Notes: generated by a model from the letters alone, not told the origin. 64,000 nt of DNA from Geodermatophilus saharensis (GCF_900188205.1 NZ_FZOH01000002.1:744001-808000); one strand, 5' to 3'; positions 18,683-28,650 are shown, counted from the first letter of the stretch. Numbers and translations are program-made.

Positions 18683-20565
18683 TTCGCCACCGCCGCCTTC
18701 AACTCGAGGAGCTCGAAGAGTTCCGTGCTCCATGGACGACCGGCGAACTCGCTCTCCAGGTCGGCAAGCTCCCGCTGGAAGCTGGACGCGACGAAGTTGC
18801 GTGCGCGCAGCCACTGCGCCAGCAGGTCGGTCAGCTGGTCGCTGGGGAAGAGTTGCAGCGGGAAGTCCTGCACCTGTCCGGCCGTGAAGGACTGCGGGGA
18901 GAACCGCGTCCGTCGCTCGGTCTCCCGGAGGGAGACGAGGAGGCGGACACCGGCCAGCCGGCCTCTCGCGATGGGCTGGACGAGCTCCGGGACGGCGTAG
19001 TCCTGCCACTCGCCCCGCTCCACGCCGTCGATCCCGTCGATGCCCACGACGAGCGTGCCGCCGACGGTGATCGTTGCCAGCAGCTTGCGGAACTGCGAGT
19101 AGAGCTCGCGCGGTGTCCTGTCGAAGACCCGGTTGTCCGCCCGGGCTCGCTGCTGCTCGTAGCGGAAGGCCAGGACTTCAGCTCGAAAAGCCTCGTGGGC
19201 TGTCCGGTCCACCTCGACGAGTTCTGCAGGCAGTGCCAGCGACAGCTGGTCCAGGAAGTCGACCGAACCGACGGCCGAGTCACCGGAGAAGTCGGCGTGG
19301 GCCACGGGATGCCCCCGCACGTAGGCCACCCCGAGACCCCAGCGGACCAGGGAGCCCTTGCCGGCCGACATCGGCCCGGTCACCGCGAAGATCCGTGGCC
19401 CCTGACCGGTGGATGACCCGAGCCGGTCCCACAGGTGGCGACGGTTGGGGAGGCGGTCCACGAAGAAGACCGTGTCGCGCAGTGGCGGCTCGACGAGCTT
19501 GCTGGTCGGGTCGGCGGAGAGGTCCAGGATGTGCTCGGGCGGAGCCCCGAGGATGAGGCATGGCAGCGCGTACTCACGCTGGCGGTCGCCAGCGACGTCC
19601 GTGACGGCCACGCGCGCCCGCGCCATGGCGACGTCCAGTGGCTGCCCTTTGGCGAGGCTGCCGAAGAAGTCCCTGGCCAGATGTGCCGCCGCGTCGCCCC
19701 GAATGGGGCCCTGCATGGCGATGACGGCCGGCACCCGGAGGTCGGCGAGCCCTGCGGCGGCTGCCCATGTGCCCTCCTGCTCGCCGGCCCCCGAATGGCA
19801 GGCGTTGAGCATCGCCACTCGTGGGGGCGCGGCCGAGAGATCGTCCCGGATGTCCGACGCCGTCCATGGACGGTTGTTGCCGCCCGTCTGGTCCAGGATG
19901 AGGAACCCGCCGGAGCTGTTCCTGCCGCCGTGACCGATGAAGTGGAAGACGTGGGGTTTCATGGCCTCGCACTCCTCGCGGATGCGGGACCGGGAGGGCA
20001 GTCGGAGCACCTCTAGGTCGACCAGCCCGCACACGGAGCGAAAGGCGTCCCTGATGTGCCTAATCTCCTCCTCGACACCGATGTTGGGGTCCTTGGAACC
20101 GACCACGATCATCACGCGCAATGGCCAGCAGAGTTCCGTGGCGGGCGACGCCGTCGTGTAGGTCGCCGCCACTCGTGCCGCGGGGTTCCGTGCGTCGGTG
20201 AACAGTCGCTGGGTGTCGTAGCGCAGCAGCTCCCAGGGCAGGGTCTTGAGCTTGTCGGGCACGATGTCGAATAGCAGCCGGACGCCTTCCTGGCCGGCTT
20301 TCGCAGCAGTCAGGGCGTCGTGAATGTCGTCCCGGAGCACCGTGTCGTAGAGCGCCCGCCCCATGGTGACGAACTCGTCGGACGTGCCTTTGGTCTCGAG
20401 CATGAGGGTCGCCAGATCGGGAGCGCCGGTCGGCGTGGGCAGGTCGGTGAAGGTCACCCGCGGGGCGTCCGGGCCAGGAGGCATCACGCCGTCGGCGGGC
20501 AATGCCAGACGGGCCTCATAGCCACCCTCGGACAGGGCCTCGACACGAATCAGCGCTGTCTGCAT
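18664..20565 (-). CDS. CHAT-domain (caspase-like) protease with C-terminal P-loop NTPase domain
   Basis: A 633-aa protein; ATG 20565 is chosen because it has GGGGAA upstream and the longer frame adds only low-complexity residues. The CHAT catalytic dyad is H212 (VFHFIGHGG) and C256 (MLNACHSG). It is followed by a nucleotide-binding domain with Walker A GPMSAGKGS (397-405) and Walker B VVGIDGID. It is the first gene of a four-gene operon with overlapping or nearly touching cistrons. By analogy with caspase-like and CHAT proteases that cleave bacterial gasdermins, it is the best candidate for the activating protease. The intact dyad, compared with the degraded one of the next gene, supports division of labour. 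Confidence 0.85.
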   Translation of the reverse strand: MQTALIRVEALSEGGYEARLALPADGVMPPGPDAPRVTFTDLPTPTGAPDLATLMLETKGTSDEFVTMGRALYDTVLRDDIHDALTAAKAGQEGVRLLFDIVPDKLKTLPWELLRYDTQRLFTDARNPAARVAATYTTASPATELCWPLRVMIVVGSKDPNIGVEEEIRHIRDAFRSVCGLVDLEVLRLPSRSRIREECEAMKPHVFHFIGHGGRNSSGGFLILDQTGGNNRPWTASDIRDDLSAAPPRVAMLNACHSGAGEQEGTWAAAAGLADLRVPAVIAMQGPIRGDAAAHLARDFFGSLAKGQPLDVAMARARVAVTDVAGDRQREYALPCLILGAPPEHILDLSADPTSKLVEPPLRDTVFFVDRLPNRRHLWDRLGSSTGQGPRIFAVTGPMSAGKGSLVRWGLGVAYVRGHPVAHADFSGDSAVGSVDFLDQLSLALPAELVEVDRTAHEAFRAEVLAFRYEQQRARADNRVFDRTPRELYSQFRKLLATITVGGTLVVGIDGIDGVERGEWQDYAVPELVQPIARGRLAGVRLLVSLRETERRTRFSPQSFTAGQVQDFPLQLFPSDQLTDLLAQWLRARNFVASSFQRELADLESEFAGRPWSTELFELLELKAAVAKWPTEP

Positions 20566-21056
20566 ACGACACGTTCCCCGTATCGAAAAGCGCTCGCCTG
20601 CTGAGGCATTCTTGTCACAGGGATTCGGGACGGCAACGGACTCGGCCATGGCGCGAGGACCGCAGTCCGCACCGATCCCTGAGCTGCTCTCGATGTTCCG
20701 CGATGTCCTCGCGACCAGGTGCCCGTCGCTTGGTGCGCGCTTCAACCAGGTGCCTCTGAGCTAGAGATCTAGACGCAATACCGCCGGTAAACCGGAGCTC
20801 GAGCTTGGGCTCAGCCGCCATCCTGTTCCATCCCACCTGTTTCGTGCTGGTGTCGTGCGGCAGCCTGCTCAAGGCTCGTCACCGGAGCGTCACCGGAGCG
20901 TCACCGCAAGACGTACGGCCCGGTGCTCAGCGTGTGCTGAGCAGCCCGGTGAGCCCGGGGATCAGGGCCGCCAGAGGACTGGGGGTCCAGGCCAGTCGGC
21001 GCCGGAAGTCGGCGCGTCGCGCCAGTGACGTGTGCCTCAGTACTGCCACGGCAGTT
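20566..21056. other. Non-coding stretch upstream of the gasdermin-type operon
   Basis: No gene is supported here. It must contain the promoter of the minus-strand operon. At 20878-20905 an 11-base unit, GTCACCGGAGC, is repeated 2.6 times. No clear operator was found. Confidence 0.5.
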
Positions 21057-21867
21057 GTGAACGATGGTGTGGTGCAGGCGGGCGCCAGCTTCCGCGACTT
21101 CGACGGAGGCCGCCGCTACGTCGTCCGTAACGCCCCGATCCGGGCGCAGGCCGAGCGGCGGCTGCGCGAGGCCTTCCGCGACCGCGGCCGCACCGAGACC
21201 CCGCCGGTGCCCACGGACAGCCGGCTGCACGCCCTGGCCGCCCGCTGGCTGGCCGACGTCGACGACAGCGAGCTGGCCGACGGCACCAAGCGCCTCTACC
21301 GGTTCACCGTGCACGCCTACGTCCTGCCCGGACTCGGGGAGCTGCGGCTGCGCGAGGTCACCGTCCCGGCCATAGACCGGCTGCTCGCCTCGGTCCACAC
21401 CGACCACGGCCCCGGTGCAGCGAAGTCCGCCCGCAGCGTCCTCTCGGGCATCCTCGGCCTGGCCGTACGCCACGGCCTGCTGACCACCACAACCCCGTCC
21501 GCGACACCCCCGCGCGGCGCACGGCCCGCACCGCCCGCGGTCCCCGGGCACTCACCGCTCAGGAAGCTCACCTGCTGCAGGAACGGCTGGCCGCCGACTC
21601 CGCGGCGGCACGTCAGGACCTGCCCGACCTCGTCGACTCCTCCTCGGCACCGGCCTGCGCATCGGTGAGGCCTGCGCGCTCCGTGCCTCGGATGTGGACC
21701 TCGACGCCGCCACGCTGACCGTCACGGGAACCGTGATCCGCGAGCGAGGGCGCGGCCTGGTCATCCAGGACGTGCCGAAGACCACCGCCGGCCTGACCCA
21801 GGACGTCTACGTCGGCCGCGGCACCGCCAGCCCGAGGACCGCCGCGGTCATCCGCCGAGCCCTGTAG
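21057..21867 (+). pseudogene. Tyrosine recombinase (integrase), frameshifted and truncated
   Basis: The SAM-like core-binding domain is intact (RLHALAARWLADVDDSELAD, LPGLGELRLREVTVPAIDRLL). After LAVRHGLLTTT the frame shifts (about 21490), continues as NPVRDTPARRTARTARGPRALTA, shifts again at about 21630, and resumes as GTGLRIGEACALRASDVDLD, which holds the first catalytic Arg, then VPKTTAG. It stops at 21867 before the H-x-x-R and Tyr. Two frameshifts and loss of the catalytic end make it dead. It is on the distal side of the gasdermin-type operon from the other integrase remnant at 10390. Confidence 0.75.
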
Positions 21868-22266
21868 CGCCCGTACTCCTGAGGGCTCCCCCGCGACCCA
21901 TCGCTGCTGGGCGTCCGCGCGACGGAAGTCACGGTCCTCACCGGCGCTCCGGCAGCGGCTCGTGAAGCTCCAGGCCGGTACCACTATCCGCTTGAGTCGC
22001 AAGAATCCCGTGACTTCGGGGTGCGCGACGGCGCTGGGTGAGAACCCGTGTGGGCCGCGGAGACCGGCCTGGCCAAACGCCGGACGCCTTCGACGAAGCC
22101 GGTGGAGCGGACGTGGAACGTCACCTGTTCGACGTCGCGGGAAGGCGGTGACGTCGACCCCGCCGTCGCCCAGTGAGCATCGTGGGCAGCGCGTCGGTGA
22201 AGCCGAGGACAGCTCGGGGCGGCCGCGATCGGGACTGGAGAGGACCAGCCCCTCGCGAGTGGTCGC
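21868..22266. other. Non-coding gap
   Basis: I see no gene, RNA or clear terminator between the integrase remnant and the DUF4032 gene; open frames here lack family resemblance and good starts. Confidence 0.4.
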
Positions 22267-23511
22267 TCAGCGGGGCGCGACGCCCTGGTCGGCGCTCCGC
22301 GGCGTCGACGTCACCATGTCGCCGGACACCGCCGACAGCACCCGGTCGACGTAGTCCCGGACCGCGACCTGCATCTCAACGTCCCGGCCGGCCTCCTGGG
22401 ACAGGCGCCACCGGTGCTCGAGGACCTCGTGGAAGACCTCGGCGTCGTTCAGCCGGCCGCGCAGGTGGGCGGGGATGGCGGCGATCGTCGGCTGGTACAC
22501 CTCAGTCAGCCAGCGGAGGGCGGCCGCCGTCTCGGAGACCGGGCCCTTCTCCACCGCGAGCCCGGCCCGGTAGCTCGCGATGTCGGCGAGGAGGCGGCGG
22601 GCCTGCTTCTCCTGCACGTCCAACCCGGTCCGGGTGAACAGCGCCCGCCGGCAGTCACCGGGTTCGGCGACGCGGGTGGTGAAGCGCAGCCGGCTACCCC
22701 CGGCCGGATCCTCGACCAGGTCCATCTCGCCGACGTCGAAGCCCAGGTCCTGCAGCCTGCGGATGCGTTCGGTGACGTGGAACCGCTGCTCCTCGCGGGG
22801 CATCACCTCCTCGCTGGTCAGTTCGGCCCACAGCTGCTCGTAGCGCGCCACCAGGTCGGCCGCGGCGAGGGCCGGATCGAGATCCCCGGCCAGGGAGCCG
22901 CGGCGCCGCAGGTCGGTCAGTTCCTCGACGACCCGGGCATAGGCGACCTCCGTGTCGTGGTCGCGCTGGCGCTGGGTGAGGCGCTCGTGCACCTCCCCGG
23001 TCTCGACGTCGACGAGGTAGGCCGCCAGCGTCCCGGCGTCGAACCGGAACAGGGTGTTGGACAGCGAGCAGTCGCCCCAGACGACGCCGGCCAGGTGCAG
23101 CCGGACCAGCAGCTCGACCTGGGCGTTCATCACCCGGTCGATCAGGCGCAGCCCCCGCGGATTGGCGAACAGGGCGAGGAAGGACGAGGAGTAGTCCAGG
23201 AACCGGGTGACGAGCACCGCCTCCTGCCCGCCGGGCCGGTCGACGACGACGCCGATCACCTCGACCGCCGGGATGCCGAGCTCCCGCAGTCGGCGCAGCA
23301 CCTCGTACTCGCGGCGGGCGGGGTGCTCGGGCAACTCCTTGAGCGCGAACACACCCCCGGCCTCGGCCACGAACCGGACGACGTGGCGGGTGCGCCCGTG
23401 CTGCGGGATCTCGACGATCCGGTCGTCGGTCCACTGCGGGAGCGGGGTGTCCCAGGGGAGGGTCAGCAGATCGGCGGCCGCCTGCGCAGGAGGGCTGAAC
23501 ACGAAACGCAT
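22267..23511 (-). CDS. DUF4032 domain protein with LPS-kinase-like fold
   Basis: A 414-aa protein widespread in actinobacteria. The N-terminal half is RIO/LPS-kinase-like: a Lys in FALKELPEHPARREYEVLRR, a catalytic-loop-like HLAGVVWGDCSLSNTLF (D and N positions of protein kinases) and a DxE-type metal region in AYLVDVETGEV. The C-terminal half, VYQPTIAAIPAHLRGRLNDAEVFHEVLEHRW, is the DUF4032 part. The substrate is unknown. It is a stand-alone gene with ordinary coding quality and is probably chromosomal backbone. Confidence 0.8.
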   Translation of the reverse strand: MRFVFSPPAQAAADLLTLPWDTPLPQWTDDRIVEIPQHGRTRHVVRFVAEAGGVFALKELPEHPARREYEVLRRLRELGIPAVEVIGVVVDRPGGQEAVLVTRFLDYSSSFLALFANPRGLRLIDRVMNAQVELLVRLHLAGVVWGDCSLSNTLFRFDAGTLAAYLVDVETGEVHERLTQRQRDHDTEVAYARVVEELTDLRRRGSLAGDLDPALAAADLVARYEQLWAELTSEEVMPREEQRFHVTERIRRLQDLGFDVGEMDLVEDPAGGSRLRFTTRVAEPGDCRRALFTRTGLDVQEKQARRLLADIASYRAGLAVEKGPVSETAAALRWLTEVYQPTIAAIPAHLRGRLNDAEVFHEVLEHRWRLSQEAGRDVEMQVAVRDYVDRVLSAVSGDMVTSTPRSADQGVAPR

Positions 23512-23910
23512 CCCGGACCTCCGGTCCTCGGACGGGGTTCCCTGTCAGGTTAGCGCGCGGCTCCTCGACGCCTGCTCGATCAGGGTCACCGTGGTCGTCG
23601 GGTCACGTGGCCGCGCACGCCGCCTCGCGTGATCAAGGCCCGGAAGGTCGAACAGCCGGCTCCGGGCCGTCCCTCGGGCCGACGGATGAGTCCGCGGCGA
23701 GCGTCGCCGGCAGCGAGACCTGACATCCGGCGGTCACGGCGACGCGGGCGTCGCCGTCCTGCCGTTCGGCGACGAAGGCTCTCTACACCGGTCGGTTCGT
23801 AGGAGGACGACTGTGGACGCCGGGCGACCCGAAAGTCGGGGGTTCGGACCGAGCAGCGCGATTGATGGTCGGCGCATCGCACCACCGACGAGGCGCTCAC
23901 CAGGAGCTTT
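23512..23910. other. Non-coding gap
   Basis: No supported gene lies between the DUF4032 start and the tRNA-like fragment. Short minus-strand frames here have no recognisable content. Confidence 0.4.
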
Positions 23911-23945
23911 GCTCCCCCGATTGGACTCGAACCAATAACCCTGCG
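23911..23945 (-). repeat. tRNA 3'-end fragment, candidate attachment-site remnant
   Basis: On the minus strand, GGGTTATTGGTTCGAGTC followed by CAATCGGGGGAGC has a perfect 5-bp T-arm (ATTGG / CCAAT) closing a TTCGAGT loop and then an acceptor 3' strand. The matching 5' half of a tRNA (acceptor, D arm, anticodon arm) was not found upstream. Such 3' halves typically remain where an integrative element has used a tRNA gene. It borders the decayed region to its right. Confidence 0.4.
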
Positions 23946-24222
23946 AGTGAATCTTGAGGTGGTTGGCGGCGGTCGGTCGGCGACGAATGTGCAGATCAGC
24001 GGCCGTTCACGTCATCGGTCGGGGTTGGCCGCCGTCGGCCTTTGACGGTGGTTTGTTGGTCGTAAGTTGGTCGTGTCGTCGACGCATGCCCGGTTCGAGA
24101 GCCGGTCGCGGGACTTCGTCGCCTCACCGCGAAGAGCCGGGCCCGTCCAACCAGCGGTCGGGTTACAGACGTGAGCGGCTCCCCCTCGCGCGCCACCATC
24201 CCGGAACGGATCAGCTCCCAGG

Positions 24223-24976
24223 TCAGTCGGACCAGGCCGGTGGCCGCTTGCCGAGGAAGGCGTCCAGCCCCCCTCGCGGAAATCCGCCGTCGCGCCGAGT
24301 GCCACTGCCTCCTCCCGCTCGACGGCCAGGCCCTGCTCGAAGGGAAGGTCGACACCGTCAGTGATGCAGCGCCGGATCGCCGCCAGCGCCCGAGCCGTTT
24401 CCGGGCCAGCCTCTCGACGTAGCCCTTCACCTCCTCGCGGAGCCGCTCGCCCGCCACCACGACGTCCACGAGGCCTATGCCGTGGGCTTCCTCGGCGGCG
24501 AGCAGGGTGCCGTCGTGGAGGGAGCGCAGCGCCCGCGGCCGGCCCAGCAAGCGGGCCGGCGCCTGTGTCGCCCCGACCGGCGGGATGAACGTGATGTCGA
24601 TCTCGGGCTGCCCGAGCCGGGCGGTGCTCGCCGCGAAGCGGACATGGCAGTGCAGCACCATCTGCGGGCCGCCGCCGACCGCGGTGCCGTGCACGGCCGC
24701 CAGCAGCGGTTTCGGCGACGCGCGCATCATCCGCACAAGGTCGTGGCACTCATCCACCCAACGACGCATGCCTCCGTCGTCCATGGCGGCGAAGACCCTC
24801 AGGTCCGCCCCCACGCTCAAGTGCGCATCGAGAGCGCTACCGATCACCACGTGAACGGTGGGGTCCGTGAGGTGTCACTCCAGTGCCTCCGGGACTTCTC
24901 GAAGCCGCTCCGAGTGAAAGGCGTTGACCGGCGGGCGGTCGTACTCGATCCAGCCCATCCGCTCGTGCACCGTCAC
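24223..24976 (-). pseudogene. Enoyl-CoA hydratase/isomerase, decayed
   Basis: Crotonase-family protein readable end to end only by changing frame: HERMGWIEYDRPPVNAFHSE at the start, an in-frame TGA after EVPEALE, then VVIGSALDAHLSVGADLR (oxyanion-hole region), AAVHGTAVGGGPQMVLHCHV, ARLGQPEIDITFIPPVG, a frameshift near 24405, CITDGVDLPFEQGLAVERE, and a second frameshift in a C6 run near 24285 before the terminal GLDAFLGKRPPAWSD. One stop and two shifts mean it is not functional. Confidence 0.75.
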
Positions 24977-25529
24977 TCCCAGAAAGTCGACCGTCCACCC
25001 TCGCCTCCGCACCGTTGACCGACCCGGGAAGCCAGGCTCGCTTCGGGACCGCGGCTGGGCGGAGTTTCAAGCGGGGGAAACGAGCAAGAGCTCCCCGCTG
25101 CCTTGCCTAGGCCCTACGGCAGTCAGCATCGGCTGGGCCGGAATGCCTGCTGGTACGGTGCGCGGCCAACAGATTTCTCGGCCGGCGGGGACGACGCCGC
25201 AACGACATCTGCCGCAGCCCGCTCCGACGCCTCGTGGGAGGACAGAGCTTGAGGACCTGCTTCCGCCACTCTTCTCAGTCCTGAGTCGATCAGTCGTCGG
25301 TGGCGACCAAAGATCGGGTGACCGGCTGGCCAGTGGCCCGGTTGCGCTAGGTGGCGGGAGCCAGCTTCCGGGGACGCTGGGCGATGCCGGCGGACTACGC
25401 CGGTAAGGGTGTTCGAATGACCCGCGTGGGCCGGACATCTCTAAATCCGGAGCGGGCTCGGGCTGAGGCAGCGCGATGAACCGGAGGCGGTGACGTCGGG
25501 AACGGCACCGAGCAACCGCCACCCATTGC
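24977..25529. other. Non-coding gap
   Basis: About 550 bases with no gene that I can support; open frames are short and without family resemblance. Confidence 0.4.
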
Positions 25530-25750
25530 CTCGACCGTACGCGCCTGGCTCGAGCATCATCTCCGAGCACGTAGTCTCTTCACGCCGACCTCAGGGGCAT
25601 CGCTCAACCTGGTGGAGGCGGCCTATTCGATTAGCACCCGGCAGGCGCTGCGCCGCAGCAATTTCTCCATCATTGCCGACCTCATCGCCGCCATCAAGCG
25701 CCTCATCGCCGTCTGAAACGAACGCTTCGCACCTTTCGCCTAGACCAAGG
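25530..25750 (+). pseudogene. IS630-family transposase C-terminal remnant
   Basis: Reads TVRAWLEHHLRARSLFTP, then SLNLVEAAYSISTRQALRRS and SIIADLIAAIKRLIAV, stop, NERFAPFA, stop. This is the end of an IS630 DDE domain (SWLNLVE carries the terminal Glu; the W is lost). Two stop codons interrupt it. Confidence 0.65.
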
Positions 25751-25828
25751 GCCCTACACGGCCATCGTCATCGTCAAGGCCACCGACCCACGCCGCCGCA
25801 AGACACAGGCGACGTCAGTGACGGAGCA

Positions 25829-26473
25829 CTAGAGGTCGTAGAGCGCCCTGTAGCCAGCAGCGATCGCAAACAGCCTTCTTATCCACAGGACGAAGACAGC
25901 GAATAGCGCCCAACTTGCCAAGAGGAGCAGGACGGCCGTCGAGATTTTGATCGGGTAACCCGAAAACAATCTAATGTATCCCGCGGTGGCGAACCCGACG
26001 GAGAGGAGGCTAAATATTACGACAATAGCTCTCCTACTGTAGCGGTCCACATCGAGGGAGCCCCTTCGGACGTCCCAGTGCTCGAACACCAAAACGCTTC
26101 CCCCGGCGGCCCAATAGACGTACGTCTCGAGATCGTTAAGGAAGGCGCCAGCGCGCATCTGACGGACTTGTTCACCAGCGTAGATCGCCAGCGCCAGGAG
26201 GCACACCACAGGGATGGCCAGAGCAAGGATTCCGACCGAAAGCCAAGGAACCCTATCCCATAATTCCGCCGCGGCCGCTGCTAGCAGCCCGACCGCTGCG
26301 GCTCCGAAGCTCAGGATCGATATTTGCCCCGCAAGGGCAACTTGGACGTCGTTCCTAACAGCCGAGTACTCTTGCGCCACCAAGGTTGTGAGTTGCTGTT
26401 GCTGAACCTGAGCCAACCCCAGCCTGGGTGGTGGCGGAGCTATGGGAGGCAGGCGCCATGCAAAGATAGACAT
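25829..26473 (-). CDS. Four-helix membrane protein of unknown function
   Basis: A 214-aa protein from ATG 26473 with hydrophobic segments at about 52-72, 78-98, 148-168 and 178-200. The N-terminus has a Pro-rich stretch (PPIAPPPP) and a Gln-rich segment before the first helix. GC content and third-position GC are lower than in its neighbours, suggesting acquisition from another source. It follows the broken DUF2235 hydrolase gene by about 110 bp on the same strand, so the two may once have been an operon. No family recognised. Confidence 0.6.
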   Translation of the reverse strand: MSIFAWRLPPIAPPPPRLGLAQVQQQQLTTLVAQEYSAVRNDVQVALAGQISILSFGAAAVGLLAAAAAELWDRVPWLSVGILALAIPVVCLLALAIYAGEQVRQMRAGAFLNDLETYVYWAAGGSVLVFEHWDVRRGSLDVDRYSRRAIVVIFSLLSVGFATAGYIRLFSGYPIKISTAVLLLLASWALFAVFVLWIRRLFAIAAGYRALYDL

Positions 26474-26581
26474 GTAGTGAGTGTCCTACGAGGTCGGGAA
26501 GGTCCTCGCCTTGACCTCTTGGAATATACGCCGTGGGTACGGCCAGGTAGGACACAATTGTCTCTCGCGCAAAGCACCGCG

Positions 26582-27147
26582 CTAACCTCGACGTCCTCCG
26601 ACGGAGGAAGCTGCGACGAGCATGGCGATGAACCGGATGCGCACGCTCCTCGCGTTCGCCAGGACCATGCGGTCCTCGTCCGTGCGCTCGTCGGGGTCGT
26701 CCTCGTCCTCGGTCATCTCGCGTAGGCCCGGCCGGTCGAGGTCGCGGTAGCGCTGGAACACCTGTTTCGCGCTGAGCACGTCGGGCGGGACGATCCCGCA
26801 CCTGGCGATCATCCCGGCAAGACTGCGCGCGGTGAACGCTCCACGGCTGTAGCCGAAGAGGGAGATCTGGTCTCCAGGTTGATGGTGCTCGGCGATGAAT
26901 CGATTGCCTCCCGGATGTTGCTGTCCATACCACGGCCGAGGATCCCGCCGCGCCACCAATTACACGGGTTATTGCCGACGCCTTTGATGTAGCACTTCTT
27001 CTGTCCCCCGCCGTCGGGCGCGCGTGGGGGCTCCTTCAACCGAAGCTGCAGCAATCCCATGTTGGTGTCGTCCGTCGGGTCGTTCCAGGTCCCGTCCATG
27101 AAGACCGCATGTCTCACGATGCTTCCCAGGATCTCGCGCAGGACCAC
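26582..27147 (-). pseudogene. DUF2235 (Tle1-like phospholipase/hydrolase) remnant
   Basis: The first frame gives RHAVFMDGTWNDPTDDTN and NIREAI; after a frameshift near 26900 the second gives NRFIAEHHQPGDQISLFGYS followed by RGAFTARSLAGMIARCGI. GYSRGAF is the GxSxG-type nucleophile of DUF2235 alpha/beta hydrolases, the fold of some type VI secretion phospholipases. The C-terminal two thirds are missing; after RFIAML the family signal ends. Confidence 0.7.
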
Positions 27148-27479
27148 CGGATGAAGTGGTTCGGTCAGGCGGCAACTCGTCGGCCTTACACCGTCCGTCT
27201 GGTGCAGCCGGCGAGCATGGGTGCGTCCCCAGACAGGTAGCGGGCACGCACGCGAACGGCGTCGATCGCCGTGATCAGCAATGAGGCGACTCCGGACTCG
27301 TCGTGGACGGTTCAGCGCTGCGCGGCGGCCGTGGGCATCGGCATGCCCACGTCCTCAACGAAGCACGATGTGTGGCTTCACCCCGTTCCCGGTCGTAGTC
27401 CGTCTCTCCCGGTGGTGACCCAAGGCGACTGTCCGCGAGACCCGTCACTGGGACTTCACCTGGCTGTCACCGCAGCCGA
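27148..27479. other. Non-coding gap
   Basis: No gene supported; only shadow frames. Confidence 0.35.
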
Positions 27480-27665
27480 TCGGCGCTCACGGCGGCACTC
27501 TGATACATGGCGTTGCTCCTCGGTCACCACCGCGCCAGAGGATGGGACAGCGACGTGCCGCCGTGTCCGCGCGCTGCCGGGCGGTAGCGGCTCCAGCGGC
27601 GCCCACTGTGCTTCCATCGACGTGAGCAGTTCGCGGCGGAGATGCTCGCACCGTTGACCAGATTC
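27480..27665 (-). pseudogene. IS5-family transposase N-terminal remnant
   Basis: Minus-strand reading RRELLTSMEAQWAPLEPLPP resembles the start of IS5 transposases (LLTDAQWARLEPLLPP). The rest does not follow. Confidence 0.4.
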
Positions 27666-27798
27666 GATCAGCGGGACAGGGCGCGACCTAGGTGCGCGGG
27701 TTACAGGTTCACCGGCGCCCACAGAAGCGCCCCTGGCGGTGTATCCTTGCGATTTGCGTTATGCCATATACGGCCCACGGAGCCGCTGGCGCTCAGGG

Positions 27799-28650
27799 CT
27801 ACGGTAACGGCTGCTTTGCCGCGTCCCCGCCCAGCACCGAACGCGCCTTAAGTTCGTGCTCCTTCTTGAGTTCGTGCTCCTTGTCGCTCTTCTTCTCCTG
27901 CTGCCTCAGCTCGGCCTGGCTCTTGAGAGCGCCGCTGACGGAGTTGGCGCCGAAGTAGAACGCCGCCACGGCGGTGACCAGGGTGCCGAGCACGGTGACC
28001 AGCTGCTTGGCCAGGTCGTCGGCCGCCTGGTTTTCTAGCGGGTCGGGCAGCAGGGTCACGTCGTAGAGCGTCGTCCCGTCGGCACCGGTCACGGCGACCG
28101 ACCGCTGGATCCGCTCGGTCGGGATGGTCGCCAAACGGGCGGCGTCGATGCGCTCCAGCGTCCGCAGCTCATCGACGGTGGGCGGGACCCGGCGTGTGGT
28201 GTTGAACAGGAAGACCGCCGCGATGAAGAAGAGCAGTATCAGCATCAGGGCGATGACGGCGCGGATGCTGCCCCGGGGCAGGCCCATCGCCTCGTCTTCA
28301 TTGACCAGCCCCAGCCGCTTGAGCACGATCGTGAGCGTCGCAACCACCATGATGAGGACGACGGCGGCCGCGACGAAGACCAGCGAGAGCGTGATTTCCG
28401 GTCCGTGGCGCTGCGTGCCGGCGAAGAGCCGGAGCAGCAGCCAGACGATCAACGCCAGCATCCCAGCGCTTACGGCGGCCGCCCAGAAGAGTGCCGCCAG
28501 CGCCGACCACTGACGATTCCCGTGCTCGCCGCGGCCGAGCGCTACTGCGTGCTGGCGGGTGATTAGGCCCACCCAGCGGCGATGGTCGGGCGACTTTGGC
28601 TCATCCTCATCGGCCGTCCGGTCGACTTGCTGAGACGATTGCGGGTCCAT
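27799..28650 (-). CDS. Membrane protein of unknown function
   Basis: A 283-aa protein from ATG 28650. Hydrophobic segments lie at about 50-72, 84-108, 130-152 and 222-240. Between the second and third is MGLPRGSIRAVIALMLILL, a phrase seen in several uncharacterised bacterial membrane proteins. Between the third and fourth is a soluble domain (ERIQRSVAVTGADGTTLYDV). The C-terminal 35 residues are highly charged (QQEKKSDKEHELKKEHEL), with a short direct repeat KEHEL. It is flanked by IS remnants and may be cargo of a former element. Confidence 0.65.
   Translation of the reverse strand: MDPQSSQQVDRTADEDEPKSPDHRRWVGLITRQHAVALGRGEHGNRQWSALAALFWAAAVSAGMLALIVWLLLRLFAGTQRHGPEITLSLVFVAAAVVLIMVVATLTIVLKRLGLVNEDEAMGLPRGSIRAVIALMLILLFFIAAVFLFNTTRRVPPTVDELRTLERIDAARLATIPTERIQRSVAVTGADGTTLYDVTLLPDPLENQAADDLAKQLVTVLGTLVTAVAAFYFGANSVSGALKSQAELRQQEKKSDKEHELKKEHELKARSVLGGDAAKQPLP

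Noticed and set aside
18683-19009. N-terminal 109-codon extension of the STAND-CHAT frame
   Set aside because: It lies inside the coding region of the CHAT/P-loop gene and is Arg/Pro-rich; the ATG at 18682 begins recognisable protein.
20761-20780. AGATCT-containing sequence upstream of the gasdermin-type operon as a third copy of the shared motif
   Set aside because: CTAGAGATCTAGACG shares only the central AGATCT with the 16-bp motif; the flanks do not match.
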